DNA of 64,000 bases, taken from positions 372,001 through 436,000 of the forward strand of contig JAXMOE010000002.1 in the NCBI GenBank assembly GCA_034670025.1, in the 5' to 3' direction. The notes under the pieces were generated by a model. The model saw only the letters and a list, made by a program, of their open reading frames with translations, ran no database searches and was not told the origin of the DNA. How positions within the stretch are numbered: the first letter of the stretch is position 1; every line of letters begins with the position of its first letter. The translations under genes were made by a program, and so were the position numbers. This stretch comes from PGYR01 sp034670025. GTDB taxonomy: Bacteria; Bacteroidota; Ignavibacteria; Kapaibacteriales; UBA2268. This document shows, in pieces, positions 1-10,400 of the stretch.

Positions 1-1041
1 TACAAACATAGTTCTACTTCTGGAACCCATGGCCCAAAGTGTATAGCCAGCAGCAGAATACATAAGGATACCTAATAGTATAGCTAATCCAAATATGAGT
101 ATAATTTTCATATTTCGGTTTGTTAAGAACTGTTTTACAGTGCCAGAGCTAATTTTTAATTTGAAGAGTAAATATGTTGTAAATGGAACTATTACTAAGG
201 TCGCAACTATAAATAAATCTCCAAAACCTTTCAGTAAAACATAAGGAAATGAGACTATATTCACTGCCATTGTTTGCAATAAATATGGATTCAACGCCTT
301 GTGTATGGAGGCTTCGAACAAATTAGCTGATAGTCTGTTCCACACTATTGTAATTAATAATATTGAGCTAAATATTATAAAATACTTTACTGCCAATCTT
401 CTTAGTGGCTTGTTAGATAAAGATACAAGCCAAATAATTAATAGAAAACTGAAGTATTGAAAAAAGAAGCTTTCGTAAGTTAAACATGAGATTAAATAGA
501 GAATTGCAGATTGGAAATAGTAATTCTTATTAGTATTTATACCTTTTAGTACAAAATATATACTTAATGAAAAAAAGATAAGGGAGACCAAGTTTATTGA
601 GCTTGAATACCAAGCTGTAGCTCCCAATGTCCAAGGAGAAATAAGCCATATAGTAGCAGAAATTGCTCCAAGAAAGATGCTATTATTATAACTTAGAAAT
701 TTAAAAAACTGGTGGCTTAATTTGTATATACTAAAGGCAGATAGGTAAATGCCAATAAGCATAAGACAATGTACCAAGAAAAGATTGTAACCAGCAATTG
801 AATTCACTATATAAAACATTAACCCTGATATTGGCCTATTAGCATAGACAACCATAAAGTGAGATAATCTATCAAGTGAAAATGGGGCAGAAATGACTTC
901 ATTTTCAGTAAAGTAACTCAACAGGAATCCCCAATCATCAGAGTACAATCCTCCAAAAAATGGCTGCCACAAGTATAGTAATACAAATGCAGATATTAAT
1001 ATTACAATTGGATTGTCAGATATATATTGTTTTAATTTCAA
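1..1041 (-). CDS. Polytopic membrane protein, GT-C glycosyltransferase-like (3' part beyond window)
   Basis: An open frame of 347 codons runs off the left edge. The protein is almost entirely hydrophobic, with about eight or nine membrane segments separated by short loops. The first segment (residues 12-28) is followed by a loop carrying SDDWGF, with acidic residues D35 and D36. A paired-acidic motif in the first outer loop is the hallmark of GT-C glycosyltransferases that use polyprenyl-phosphate sugars, and the topology fits. A TTG codon at 1041 is taken as the start because a TAA lies directly upstream in frame and the first ATG would remove the first membrane segment and the DD motif. No clear ribosome binding site is visible. 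It starts 21 bp after the hrcA stop, so the two may share a transcript. The sugar and acceptor are unknown, and a non-enzymatic membrane protein is possible. Confidence 0.6.
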   Translation of the reverse strand, partial: MKLKQYISDNPIVILISAFVLLYLWQPFFGGLYSDDWGFLLSYFTENEVISAPFSLDRLSHFMVVYANRPISGLMFYIVNSIAGYNLFLVHCLMLIGIYLSAFSIYKLSHQFFKFLSYNNSIFLGAISATIWLISPWTLGATAWYSSSINLVSLIFFSLSIYFVLKGINTNKNYYFQSAILYLISCLTYESFFFQYFSFLLIIWLVSLSNKPLRRLAVKYFIIFSSILLITIVWNRLSANLFEASIHKALNPYLLQTMAVNIVSFPYVLLKGFGDLFIVATLVIVPFTTYLLFKLKISSGTVKQFLTNRNMKIILIFGLAILLGILMYSAAGYTLWAMGSRSRTMFV

Positions 1042-1062
1042 TTATGGGCTAAGGTTATATTA

Positions 1063-2115
1063 TTATTTTTCAGAGAGCAATTCGGATATTATTTTGACTA
1101 ATGGCAACATCTTATTATACTGCATTCTTTTGGGACCAATTAGCCCAATAGTACCTTCGCCAGTACCAGCAAACTGATAGTTTGATATTATCATACTATA
1201 GTCATTGAGCTTTTCGTTGCCAATTTCTTCACCTATTAGCACTTCCATCGAATCATTGAAGGGCATATTGTCAAGAAGATGAACTATAATATCTTCGTTT
1301 TCTACTAATTCTATTATACTTTTTACCTTACCCATATCTTCAAATTCGGGTAATTCTAATAAGTTTTGAGTGCCAGAAGTAAACAGCTCACCTTTTTCTG
1401 ATTTCATTCGGAATATTCTGTCAACCGAATCAACGAACAATCTGATTAGTGGTTTGTCTGCTACATCCAAATCAGATACTATTTCGGGGAATGAGTTTTG
1501 CAGCTCTGTCAGTTTTAGTCCACTTATTCTTTCGTTTAACGAAGTTGTGATTTCTTCTAAGTGCTTGTCTTCTACCGAAAACTTTGCTTCTAATGTGACT
1601 GTATTTACCAAATTCGATTCAAGAGCTAACACTACTAATATATGAGTAGATGAGAGTTTGATTAGCTCTAACTTTTTAACAACTGCCGTCTTTGCAGTAG
1701 GTATTCTTACCAATGCAAGATATTTGGACAGAATACCCAAAATCTTCGATGTTTCTTTCAGTGCGGTGTCGCTCGCTTTGTTTTCTTTCACAAGATTGCT
1801 TAATGCAAGGTGCTCGCCTTTGGACAAACTTTCTATCTGCATTAGGTAATCTACGTAGAATCGATACCCTTTGTCTGTGGGTATTCTTCCAGCTGAGGTG
1901 TGGGGATGAGTTATCAACTCTCGCTCTTCCAAATCTACCATAACATTTCTGATAGTGGCAGGGCTTAAGCTTAAATTTTTTTCTAAAAACTTAGAGAGCT
2001 TTCGTGAACCAACTGGTGCGGCATTTGCAATATACAGGTTCACCACCGAGCGGAGAATGGCTCTCTCTCGGGTATTTAGTTCCAAATCGATTGTATTTTT
2101 ACTTTTGTAATTCAT
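1063..2115 (-). CDS. hrcA: Heat-inducible transcription repressor HrcA
   Basis: HrcA represses chaperone operons by binding the CIRCE inverted repeat, and GroEL assists its folding. The 350-residue product has the N-terminal winged-helix region (LNTRERAILRSVVNLYIANA, then SPATIRNVMVDLEE), the conserved HTSAGRIPTDKGYRFYVDYL stretch and a C-terminal segment with GTGEGTIGLIGPKRM. Length is normal for the family. The frame stays open 29 codons upstream, but that extension is hydrophobic and unlike HrcA, so ATG at 2115 is preferred. In many bacteria hrcA precedes grpE-dnaK-dnaJ; here it lies next to typA and a membrane protein, and no CIRCE copy was seen nearby. Regulation of groESL elsewhere in the genome is therefore inferred from the family. 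Confidence 0.95.
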   Translation of the reverse strand: MNYKSKNTIDLELNTRERAILRSVVNLYIANAAPVGSRKLSKFLEKNLSLSPATIRNVMVDLEERELITHPHTSAGRIPTDKGYRFYVDYLMQIESLSKGEHLALSNLVKENKASDTALKETSKILGILSKYLALVRIPTAKTAVVKKLELIKLSSTHILVVLALESNLVNTVTLEAKFSVEDKHLEEITTSLNERISGLKLTELQNSFPEIVSDLDVADKPLIRLFVDSVDRIFRMKSEKGELFTSGTQNLLELPEFEDMGKVKSIIELVENEDIIVHLLDNMPFNDSMEVLIGEEIGNEKLNDYSMIISNYQFAGTGEGTIGLIGPKRMQYNKMLPLVKIISELLSEK

Positions 2116-2128
2116 ATCAATAATATAA

Positions 2129-2160
2129 CAAATATAATGACAATTTATTGAAATTGACAA
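2129..2160 (-). promoter_or_regulatory. Candidate Bacteroidetes-type promoter for hrcA
   Basis: On the minus strand TATATTTG (2129-2136) matches the TAnnTTTG -7 box of Bacteroidetes primary-sigma promoters. A TTG lies 21 bases upstream (2158-2160) in the -33 position. The -7 box is 14 bases from the hrcA ATG. The match is good, but the sequence is so AT-rich that chance is a real alternative. Confidence 0.3.
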
Positions 2161-2258
2161 GCAGCGTGTAAAAAAAATGAAAGAAATAATTAAATTAATC
2201 AATGTATTCTATCATAATTACTTAACTTGCGTTCTTTTAAAATTACAGAATACAGAAA

Positions 2259-4070
2259 ATGATTAAAGACAACTTTAGAAATATAGCAATTATAGCACAC
2301 GTAGATCACGGAAAGACAACGTTAGTAGATGCTATGCTGCAATTTTCTGGTACTTATAGAGAGAACCAACACGTAGAAGAAAGAGTGATGGACTCTATGG
2401 ATCAGGAAAAAGAACGTGGTATAACTATTTCGGCAAAAAACACTGCTGTTTACTACGATGGTAAGAAAATTAATATTATGGATACTCCTGGTCACGCTGA
2501 TTTTGGTGGTGAAGTAGAAAGAAGTCTTTCTATTGTCGATGGTGCTATCCTTTTGGTTGACTCTTCGGAAGGACCTTTGCCGCAAACAAGATTTGTTGTG
2601 AAGAAAGCATTGCAAAGAGGTCTTCCTATTATTTTGGTTATCAATAAGATTGATAGACCCGATGGTAGAATAAAAGAAGTTATTGATGAAGTTTATGACT
2701 TGTTTATCGACGTTGATGCAACTGATGAGCAAATAGATTTCCCTATTCTATATACTATTGGTAAAGATGGAATAGCTAAATATAACTTAGAAGATGAATC
2801 AGTAGATTTGAAGCCACTTTTTGATACTATTATCGAAAAGATACCTGGTCCAACTGCTGATGACACAAAAGAAACACAATTCCTTGCTGCATCGTTGGAC
2901 TATGACAACTATGTTGGTCAAATTGCAATCGGTAGAGTTTGGAATGGTTTGATGGAGTTGAACAAGCAATATGCTGTTTCAACTGAAAATGGTATTAAAC
3001 ACAATATGAAATTGTCTTCGCTTTATTCTTTCTCTGGTCTTTCTAAGGCACAGGTAGATAAAGTAGAAGCTGGCGACATAGTTGCAATAGCAGGTATTGA
3101 GGATATTAAGATTGGTGATACAATTACTGATAATGAAAATCCGAAACCACTTGACAGAATTGAAATAGATGATCCTACTGTAAGTATGATATTCTATGTG
3201 AACAATGGTCCATTTGCTGGTACTGAGGGTAAGTTCGTTACCTCTCGTCATATAAAAGCGAGATTGGACAAAGAAACTAAGTTAAACGTATCACTTAAAG
3301 TAAAAGAAACTGAAAGAACAGATGCTTTTGAAGTTAGTGGTAGGGGAGAGCTTCAACTCGGTGTGCTAATTGAATCTATGCGTCGTGAGGGTTTTGAGCT
3401 TATGGTTTCTAAGCCGAATGTAATTACAAAGAAAATAGATGGCAAATTACAAGAACCGTTTGAGCAAGTGTTTATCGATGTGCCAGACGAACACGTTGGT
3501 ATAGTTACAGAGAAATTACAATCGAGAAAAGGGCAGTTAGTTAATATGATGGCTCATGGTCACGGCAGAACTGATATTGAATTTTTAGTTCCTTCGCGCG
3601 GACTTATTGGTTACAGAAGTCAGTTCTTAACTGATACAAAGGGTTCTGGTATCATCAATAATTTATTTGATTCATATCGTCCTTGGGCTGGGGATATCTC
3701 GCAGCGTGCTACTGGTGTTCTTGTTGCAGATAGAACTGGTAAGACTACCGAATACGCTTGTCTCGGAATGGAAGACAGAGGTATCTTAATAGTAGGTATT
3801 GGTGTTAAGGTCTATATGGGTATGGTTGTTGGCGAAAGAAATAAGCCAGGTGATTTGAATATCAACATAGTAAGAGAAAAACAACTTACTAATATGAGAG
3901 CTTCTGGTTCGGATAACACGGTAACGCTAAGACCACACAAGCAGTTAACATTAGATGCATCGATTGAATTTTTATCTGATGATGAACTTTTGGAAATTAC
4001 TCCAGAATCAATAAGAATTAGAAAAGCAGAATTAGACCCGAATAAGAGAAAAAGAACTCAAAAGGGCTAA
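2259..4070 (+). CDS. typA: Ribosome-associated translational GTPase TypA/BipA
   Basis: TypA is an EF-G-like GTPase that binds the 70S ribosome and helps late 50S assembly and stress or low-temperature growth. All G motifs are present: AHVDHGKT (residues 13-20), the RGITI switch I region, DTPGHADF and NKID. Elongation-factor domains II, III and V follow, with the TypA-specific C-terminal domain containing SRGLIGYRSQFLTDTKG. At 603 residues it has the family's usual size. The ATG at 2259 begins directly at the conserved MIKDNFRNIAIIAHVDHG block. The gene is divergent from hrcA and is followed by its own strong terminator, so it is probably monocistronic. Confidence 0.97.
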   Translation: MIKDNFRNIAIIAHVDHGKTTLVDAMLQFSGTYRENQHVEERVMDSMDQEKERGITISAKNTAVYYDGKKINIMDTPGHADFGGEVERSLSIVDGAILLVDSSEGPLPQTRFVVKKALQRGLPIILVINKIDRPDGRIKEVIDEVYDLFIDVDATDEQIDFPILYTIGKDGIAKYNLEDESVDLKPLFDTIIEKIPGPTADDTKETQFLAASLDYDNYVGQIAIGRVWNGLMELNKQYAVSTENGIKHNMKLSSLYSFSGLSKAQVDKVEAGDIVAIAGIEDIKIGDTITDNENPKPLDRIEIDDPTVSMIFYVNNGPFAGTEGKFVTSRHIKARLDKETKLNVSLKVKETERTDAFEVSGRGELQLGVLIESMRREGFELMVSKPNVITKKIDGKLQEPFEQVFIDVPDEHVGIVTEKLQSRKGQLVNMMAHGHGRTDIEFLVPSRGLIGYRSQFLTDTKGSGIINNLFDSYRPWAGDISQRATGVLVADRTGKTTEYACLGMEDRGILIVGIGVKVYMGMVVGERNKPGDLNINIVREKQLTNMRASGSDNTVTLRPHKQLTLDASIEFLSDDELLEITPESIRIRKAELDPNKRKRTQKG

Positions 4071-4093
4071 GGTGTTAAAAATTGCTAATATTG

Positions 4094-4126
4094 AATCTCT
4101 ACTGTAAAAAGTAGAGATTTTTTTTA
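4094..4126 (+). terminator. Rho-independent terminator of typA
   Basis: A perfect 9-bp stem, AATCTCTAC (4094-4102) with GTAGAGATT (4111-4119), has an 8-base loop and is followed by a run of T. It starts 24 bases after the typA stop. Confidence 0.9.
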
Positions 4127-4157
4127 TTTTTATCGAAACAAAAAAATAAACTTTTAC

Positions 4158-4173
4158 GTAATTAGCTAATTAC
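4158..4173. promoter_or_regulatory. 16-bp perfect palindrome upstream of sppA
   Basis: GTAATTAGCTAATTAC is an exact palindrome 29 bases before the sppA start. A related half-site, GGTAATTAA, lies at 4192-4200 just before the ATG. It could be an operator for a dimeric regulator. The bases are mostly A and T, so chance cannot be excluded. Confidence 0.3.
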
Positions 4174-4202
4174 ATAATTATATCATTTATAGGTAATTAA
4201 AC

Positions 4203-6155
4203 ATGTCAGAAAATATACAAAATCAACCCCCACAATCTTCTCCGAATTATCCTCCTAACTACAGACCACCGAAGAAAACGAGATGGTGGATTCCAGTTTC
4301 GATTATTGGCGGTATATTTTTACTATTCGTAATTTTTATAATTGGAATTTTTGCTTTTATAGGCTCTAAATTCGATGGACTAAGTAATTTTGAGCAAAAG
4401 GAAGTAACTATTGCTGAAAAAACTGTTCTGACTATTGATTTATCCAATGGTATTCCAGAATATACTAACCAAGACCCATTTGCAATATTTGCTGGTAACA
4501 AAAGAGGCCTTTCATTCTATGATATTCTTAGTTCTGTAGAAAGAGCGAAGGATGATGATGATATTGAGGGAATATTCTTGACAATCAATGGTTCTGCTGG
4601 TCAAGCAAAATCAGAAGAATTGCAAGAAAAATTAGAAGACTTTAAGGAGTCTGGTAAATTTATATACGGATTTATAGAGGCTGGAAGCGAAGGAACTTAC
4701 TACAATACTGTAGTTGCAGACTCTATATTTATGCCAACTGAAGGGCTATTGGAGTTCAACGGTTTTGGTACTAGTAGCATGTTCATGACTGGATTTTTCA
4801 AAAAACTTGGTATTGATTACCATGTGGTAGGTTTTGAGGACTTTAAATCTGCTGCTGACTCTTATAATAAATACAAGTTTAGTGATTCTTCAAGACATCA
4901 GTTAGAAGTGCTTTTCAACCATGCACAAGACAATTTTGTTGCAAAGGTTTCTGAATATAGAAATATACCCGAAGACAAACTAATTGCACTAATGAATCAA
5001 GGTCTTTTCACTGTTGATAGCATTTACAAATATGGTTTGATTGATGGAATGATGACTAAAACTCAGGTCAAAGACTTTATCAAATCAAGAGTATATCCTG
5101 ATGTAGAAAAAGACAGTCTTTATGAAAAAGAAGTTGATTTTGTTTCTATTGCTAAATATAACAGAACTAAGCCAAAGAAAAAAGGCGAAGTTGACGAAGA
5201 TAAGATGATTGCTATTATCAATAGTGTTGGTCCTATCTATTCGGGAACATCTGAAAAATCATTGTTTGGTGGTAGCGAGATGGAAATCCGTTCTGCTGCT
5301 TTCGTTGAACAGATTCGCGATGCTGCTTATGATGAAGATGTAGATGCGATTATATTAAGAATAGATTCTCCAGGTGGTTCGGTAATTGCTTCTGACGAAA
5401 TGTGGGTAGCAATACAAGAAGCAAGAGATAGAAAGCCAGTAATCGCTTCTATGAGTAACGTGGCTGCCTCTGGTGGTTACTATATGGCTATGGCTTGTGA
5501 TAAGATAATAGCTCACCCATCTACTATAACTGGTTCTATTGGTGTTATTTTAGCTATTCCTAATTTTGAAGGTACATTAGGTAAGTTAGACATAACTGCT
5601 GATACTATTTCAACTACCAAATCTGCTCAATTCTTGAACCCAATGTTTGAGTTCACTGACTCCGATAAAGCTAAGCTTTACTCTTTGTCAAAAACAATAT
5701 ATATGAGATTTTTGGAAAGAGTTGCAGAGTCGAGAGGGAAGACAGTAGAAGAAATTCGCTCTGTTGCCAAAGGTAGAGTTTGGACTGGTGCTGATGCCAA
5801 GAAATACGGCCTTGTTGATGAGCTGGGTGGATTAGAGTTTGCTATCGACTATGTAAAAGAATTAATCGAAGTAGAAGAAGGCAAGCTTTGTTATATAACT
5901 AGCTACCCTAAGAAAAAAGATGAGTTCCAAGCATTTATGGATGCATTTGGATTAGAAGCTTCTGCCGATATGTCTAATGAAACTTTTGCTGAAAGAATAA
6001 AAGGTGAGTTCAGCCCAACAGTCGAATCACTGCTTTTAAACAGATCTCACTTACCAAAAAACATACAAGACCAATTGAAATACTCTCTGGCAATGTATGA
6101 AATATCTAAGAATGAGAAGTTTTTAATGGCAATGCCTTATACTATTGACTACTAA
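4203..6155 (+). CDS. sppA: Signal peptide peptidase SppA, long (67K) type
   Basis: SppA is an inner-membrane serine protease with a Ser/Lys dyad that degrades cleaved signal peptides. The 650-residue protein has a proline-rich cytoplasmic tail, one membrane segment (about residues 30-53), and two tandem S49 domains as in the E. coli 67-kDa form. The N-terminal domain carries the catalytic lysine in EDFKSAADSYNKY (K215). The C-terminal domain carries the nucleophile in SNVAASGGYYMAMACDKI (S423), with the preceding LRIDSPGGSV strand. Both residues sit where E. coli SppA has K209 and S409, so the enzyme looks active. It is bracketed by terminators and is probably transcribed alone. Confidence 0.95.
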   Translation: MSENIQNQPPQSSPNYPPNYRPPKKTRWWIPVSIIGGIFLLFVIFIIGIFAFIGSKFDGLSNFEQKEVTIAEKTVLTIDLSNGIPEYTNQDPFAIFAGNKRGLSFYDILSSVERAKDDDDIEGIFLTINGSAGQAKSEELQEKLEDFKESGKFIYGFIEAGSEGTYYNTVVADSIFMPTEGLLEFNGFGTSSMFMTGFFKKLGIDYHVVGFEDFKSAADSYNKYKFSDSSRHQLEVLFNHAQDNFVAKVSEYRNIPEDKLIALMNQGLFTVDSIYKYGLIDGMMTKTQVKDFIKSRVYPDVEKDSLYEKEVDFVSIAKYNRTKPKKKGEVDEDKMIAIINSVGPIYSGTSEKSLFGGSEMEIRSAAFVEQIRDAAYDEDVDAIILRIDSPGGSVIASDEMWVAIQEARDRKPVIASMSNVAASGGYYMAMACDKIIAHPSTITGSIGVILAIPNFEGTLGKLDITADTISTTKSAQFLNPMFEFTDSDKAKLYSLSKTIYMRFLERVAESRGKTVEEIRSVAKGRVWTGADAKKYGLVDELGGLEFAIDYVKELIEVEEGKLCYITSYPKKKDEFQAFMDAFGLEASADMSNETFAERIKGEFSPTVESLLLNRSHLPKNIQDQLKYSLAMYEISKNEKFLMAMPYTIDY

Positions 6156-6182
6156 GATTTAGAGTTCTAAATTGAATTAATG

Positions 6183-6219
6183 GCTCATATAAATTTAATT
6201 TTATATGAGCTTTTTTTTT
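6183..6219 (+). terminator. Rho-independent terminator of sppA
   Basis: An 11-bp perfect stem, GCTCATATAAA (6183-6193) with TTTATATGAGC (6200-6210), has a 6-base loop and is followed by nine T. It starts 27 bases after the sppA stop. Confidence 0.93.
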
Positions 6220-6288
6220 GTCTTTATCCTAATCTGTAATCTTATTTGTAAATTGCAATATTAAAATATGAAATACTGAGTTTTGAAA

Positions 6289-7029
6289 ATGAAATTAACG
6301 AAATCTATTTTTATAATAATCATTACAATTATTATAATGTCTTGCTCTGATGACACTAAACCAACTGACAAATCATTTGACTATCGCAATTACTTACCCT
6401 TAGATTCCGGTAATACTTGGGTATTTGAGTTCTATGCTATTGATTCTGAAGGAAGCGATTATGGGGCACCGTTTGGAAGAGAAACTGTGATTGCAAATGA
6501 TTCACTTCTTTACTTGGGAAGAGAAGCAACTATGATGAAAAATAGTTATGTAAACAATGGCAACACTACTAATAAAGATTTCTTGTACTCCAAAGATTCA
6601 AATCAAATAGCAATATCTGGGTTGCAGTTAGAAATCCACGATTCGCTTTCTGTTGTTGAAGACAGGTGGGTTACTATATACGATTTGGATCAATATACAG
6701 GCCCTTGGATAAATAATCAAATAAAGTTTAACGATACAGTTATTGGTAACTCACAATACTATGGGACTATTAATATAGAAGGCAGTAAAGGCGAAAAAAC
6801 TAAAATAGAATTAGAAGGCAATAGATATGAAGCTTTTGCTAGTAAACTGTTTTTGTACTATAATATAGAAAGAAAGAGGGATGCCGACACTATATATATT
6901 ACCAAAAGAGAAGAGTATGAATTTAGATTTGCAGAAGAAATTGGCTTGATTTATACTTCATTCAAAATGTTTCAAGATACTAACTTTGTGAGCGGGAATA
7001 AAAAAATATTTATTCGAAGAGAGTTTTAA
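6289..7029 (+). CDS. Uncharacterised lipoprotein, paralogue of the one at 58380
   Basis: The 246-residue product begins with a lysine-led hydrophobic stretch ending in the lipobox IMSC (cysteine 19), so it should be lipidated and anchored in an envelope membrane. No family domain is recognised. A TTG two codons upstream is also in frame, but the ATG gives a normal signal peptide. The mature part aligns by eye with the lipoprotein at 58380-59144: both have a W in the first strand region, an IYD.(D/N)Q block, VIG, a GSK block, a GN.Y.A..S.L block and a final EG(V/I)G.IY-like strand. The gene sits between the sppA terminator and a convergent operon, and ends 2 bases from yjbQ. Confidence 0.75.
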   Translation: MKLTKSIFIIIITIIIMSCSDDTKPTDKSFDYRNYLPLDSGNTWVFEFYAIDSEGSDYGAPFGRETVIANDSLLYLGREATMMKNSYVNNGNTTNKDFLYSKDSNQIAISGLQLEIHDSLSVVEDRWVTIYDLDQYTGPWINNQIKFNDTVIGNSQYYGTINIEGSKGEKTKIELEGNRYEAFASKLFLYYNIERKRDADTIYITKREEYEFRFAEEIGLIYTSFKMFQDTNFVSGNKKIFIRREF

Positions 7030-7031
7030 GT

Positions 7032-7448
7032 CTAATCCCCGATAATTTTTACTAGGACTCTTTTATCGCGTTTCCCATCAAATTCGCCGTAGAATATTTG
7101 TTCCCAAGGACCAAAGTCTAATTTGCCATTAGTTATGGCACACACTACTTCTCTACCCATAATCTGACGCTTTAGGTGAGCATCGGCATTATCTTCATAG
7201 CCGTTATGTTTGTATTGCGAATGGGGCTTTTCGGGAGCTAATTTTTCTAACCAGATTTCAAAATCTTGGTGTAATCCAGATTCACCATCGTTAATAAATA
7301 CACTTGCAGAAATGTGCATAGCGTTGATTAACGCTATGCCTTCTGTAATTTCAGACTTATCTATTTCTGCTTGGACTTCTCTGGTAATATTAATGAAATC
7401 CCGCCTGTTGGGAGTATTGAACCAGAGTTCCTTTCTGTGATGTTTCAT
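7032..7448 (-). CDS. yjbQ: YjbQ/UPF0047 family protein
   Basis: This 138-residue protein belongs to the YjbQ (UPF0047) family, small trimeric beta-rich proteins with a metal-like site. E. coli YjbQ has weak thiamine-phosphate synthase activity in vitro, but the physiological role is unsettled. The family signatures are complete: ALINAMHISASVFINDGE, then NGYEDNADAHLKRQIMG, then FGPWEQIFYGEFDGKRDKR. Its ATG overlaps the stop of the upstream protease gene by one base (TAATG), which suggests translational coupling. The family is not obviously connected with secreted proteases, so the pairing is probably only transcriptional. Confidence 0.88.
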   Translation of the reverse strand: MKHHRKELWFNTPNRRDFINITREVQAEIDKSEITEGIALINAMHISASVFINDGESGLHQDFEIWLEKLAPEKPHSQYKHNGYEDNADAHLKRQIMGREVVCAITNGKLDFGPWEQIFYGEFDGKRDKRVLVKIIGD

Positions 7449-10400
7449 TACTTAACAATTGCTTTTTTGTAGAAAGTACCCTTGTTGGTTACGAATTGAA
7501 TTAAATATACACCTGAACTGTAGCCACTTAAATCAAAACTTATATTGTTCACTGATCTTGTTAGTTCTCGAGTTTCTAATAGCTGACCTGAAAGGTCTAA
7601 CAAGTTAATTTCACTTATCTTGTCTTTGTAGTTAATATCAATATTCAATTCTGATGACGTTGGTGTAGGGTACATTGAAATAGAATTGTTAAATCTATCA
7701 TATTCAACAGATGCTTCTACCTTTTTGAATCCTTTACCAGATAGAGATATAACCAAATCACCATCGTCATTGTTACTAACCATAACTAATTCAGCACTGT
7801 GCTCTCTGGCTTCAGTCGGTTTGAATCGAACTAATACTTTTTCTTGGCTACCTCTGTTTATGTCTTCTGGAGCTGTTCCAAAGAAACTGAAGTTATCAGA
7901 ATCATCTCCTCTGAAATAAACTGAATCGACGAATATAGTTAGTTCACCTTTATTCTCAAAACTGAACAGCTCAGATTCTGTTTTATTAATTTCTGTACTG
8001 TCAAATTCAAAGCTGTCTCCTTTGTCAACTGTAACAGAAGCAATTGCGTTTTCTGGAGTCATAATAAAGTCCAATGACCCAACAGTGGTCTTGCCTATTC
8101 CGTACATTCTAAAAAGTTCAATTTCGTTGGATATACTCGCTCTTTCAAATAGGTCATCTTTTTGAGTTAGTACAGGTGTTAACGTACTGCCCAAGTTTTC
8201 TGTAAAATAAACTTCGCCATTTTCACAAATGATAAATATTTTTTCAGCGTTCTGATTGTATATAAGTTCAACTGGGTCAATACCAAGTTCTTCAGTAAAG
8301 TTCAGCTCTTCTATATCCCAATTTAGTCCACCGTCTTTGGTGGTTGCTAACATAACATCATTCCCGAACTTTGAACGATTGTTATATATTGCCATTCCTT
8401 TTGTTGTACTCTCGAACGCTAAGTCGAGTACGGTTCCATTTACATCAACTACACCCTTAGTCCATTTTTTACCAAAATCTATACCTCTCATTACTCTACC
8501 TGCAGTAGTTCCAAACCAAATTTTGTCACCTAATATACAGTGAGAATTTACTAACCCACCTTCATTTCCCAAAGATGCGATAGTTGATGTTTGGGACCAA
8601 TTGTTTCCGCCATTGGTTGTTCTTATCGCTCCAAATTGACCATCTTGTGGGTCGCCAATGGCAATACCATTATTTTCATCAAAGAAATAAATCCCATTGA
8701 AAAAGTTAGTAATTTGAGTGTAGCTATTGTCAATCCAATTTAATCCACCGTTTGTGGTTTGTAATAGGTGACCGTTGCCTGTTGTTACCCAAGCATTGCT
8801 ATTGTCAATAGCATATACCCCTGTCAAAGGGGCATTGTAAGCAGGAAAAATTCTATTTGCTGTTGAATTGAACACATAACCTTGTCCATTCAATCTGTTC
8901 TGACCAACAGCCCACACTACACCTCTTTCGGGAGAATGTATATCGTGGAAAGTTGCATAATATTCTTCTTGTATTCTAAGTATTTCATTATATTCATTGT
9001 TAGACTCTATTTCAATTGGTATTTTGACTAATTGATAATCCGTGTAATCTTCAGCAGTATATTTTACTAAAACACGAGCAAATCCATTTAGCCAAGGATT
9101 AAAGTCTGTTAGTTTGATATTTAATGCCAAGTCAGACTCTCCCATAGTGGCTAATCCATTTACAACAAATTCATCATTTTCTATGTTTATATAACTGTCC
9201 AAAGCAATCAACTCTAATTTAACTCCAGCAACAGGCGCAAGGTAGTTAACTAATGTTAAGTTTACAGTAACTTGGTCATAGCTATCAATTATTCCACTTT
9301 CCGCAATAGAAGTTTCTGATATAGCCATTCCTTTTACTTTGTTTGTAGTAAAATTGTTAGCATTAGAAGTCAATGCAGCTTCAGCATCAATTCTACCAAA
9401 AAATAATGGTTTGTCAGAAGCATTAACACCAGCTAAGCTCTTAGTTGTACTTCTGAGCTGTGCTGCTATTTGGTGTGGGGTCCAAGTTGGATTAACTGCT
9501 TTAACTAATGCTGCCAAACCAGCCGCAACTGGTCCTGCCATTGATGTACCTGAGCTATTCCCATATCTATTGTTTGGTAATGTAGAGTATATTCCGCCAC
9601 CAGGAGCATATACATCTGTTCTTGTACCAAAGTTACTGAAACCAGATTTGCGATTATTACTATTTATTGAACCAACACTCATTACATTATCATAACCTGT
9701 GGGGAAGAATGAATTTTCATCAATTGAAACCCCATCATTACCTGCAGATGCAACTACTAAAACTCCCATTTCAGTTATTGAATTAATCATCTCTTGCTCA
9801 GCAGGATTGTAACCAGGACCACCCCAACTACAATTTATAATATCAGCCCCATTTTCGGCTGCGTAAACTATCCCTTGATATCCACGAAAAATGCCTTGAG
9901 TTCCAGATTGAGTCCAGTTGTCCGAGCCACATTTTATTGGTATCATTTTGGTGTTGAATCCTATTGCAGCTATTCCAACTCCATTGTTAGTTGACGCAGA
10001 TGCGCAACCAGCTACGTGAGTGCCGTGTTCGTTAGCACCAACAGCAGGTTTTGGGTTGTTGTCTGGCTGAAATTGCCTGTTAAATGCTTGGCTTAAAGTT
10101 ATATTTCCTACAAAGTCCCAGCCATTTACATCATCGATAAAACCATTTTCATCGTCATCTATTCCATTATCAGGAATTTCATTTTTATTGATATATATAT
10201 TGTTTGCCAAATCTGGGTGTAACCAATCCGTACCAGAATCAACTATACCTATTACTACGTCATCGCTACCTTTTGTTATGTCCCAAGCAGCTTTTGCACC
10301 AATATTATCTATGTGCCACTGTTGTGATACAAAAGGATCATTCGGTTCAAAGGCAGTTACGTATCGGTTGAACACAGGTACTGCGTATTCTATATCAGGA

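Noticed and set aside
2116..2258. CIRCE element near hrcA
   Set aside because: No TTAGCACTC-N9-GAGTGCTAA repeat or close variant was found upstream of hrcA or typA.
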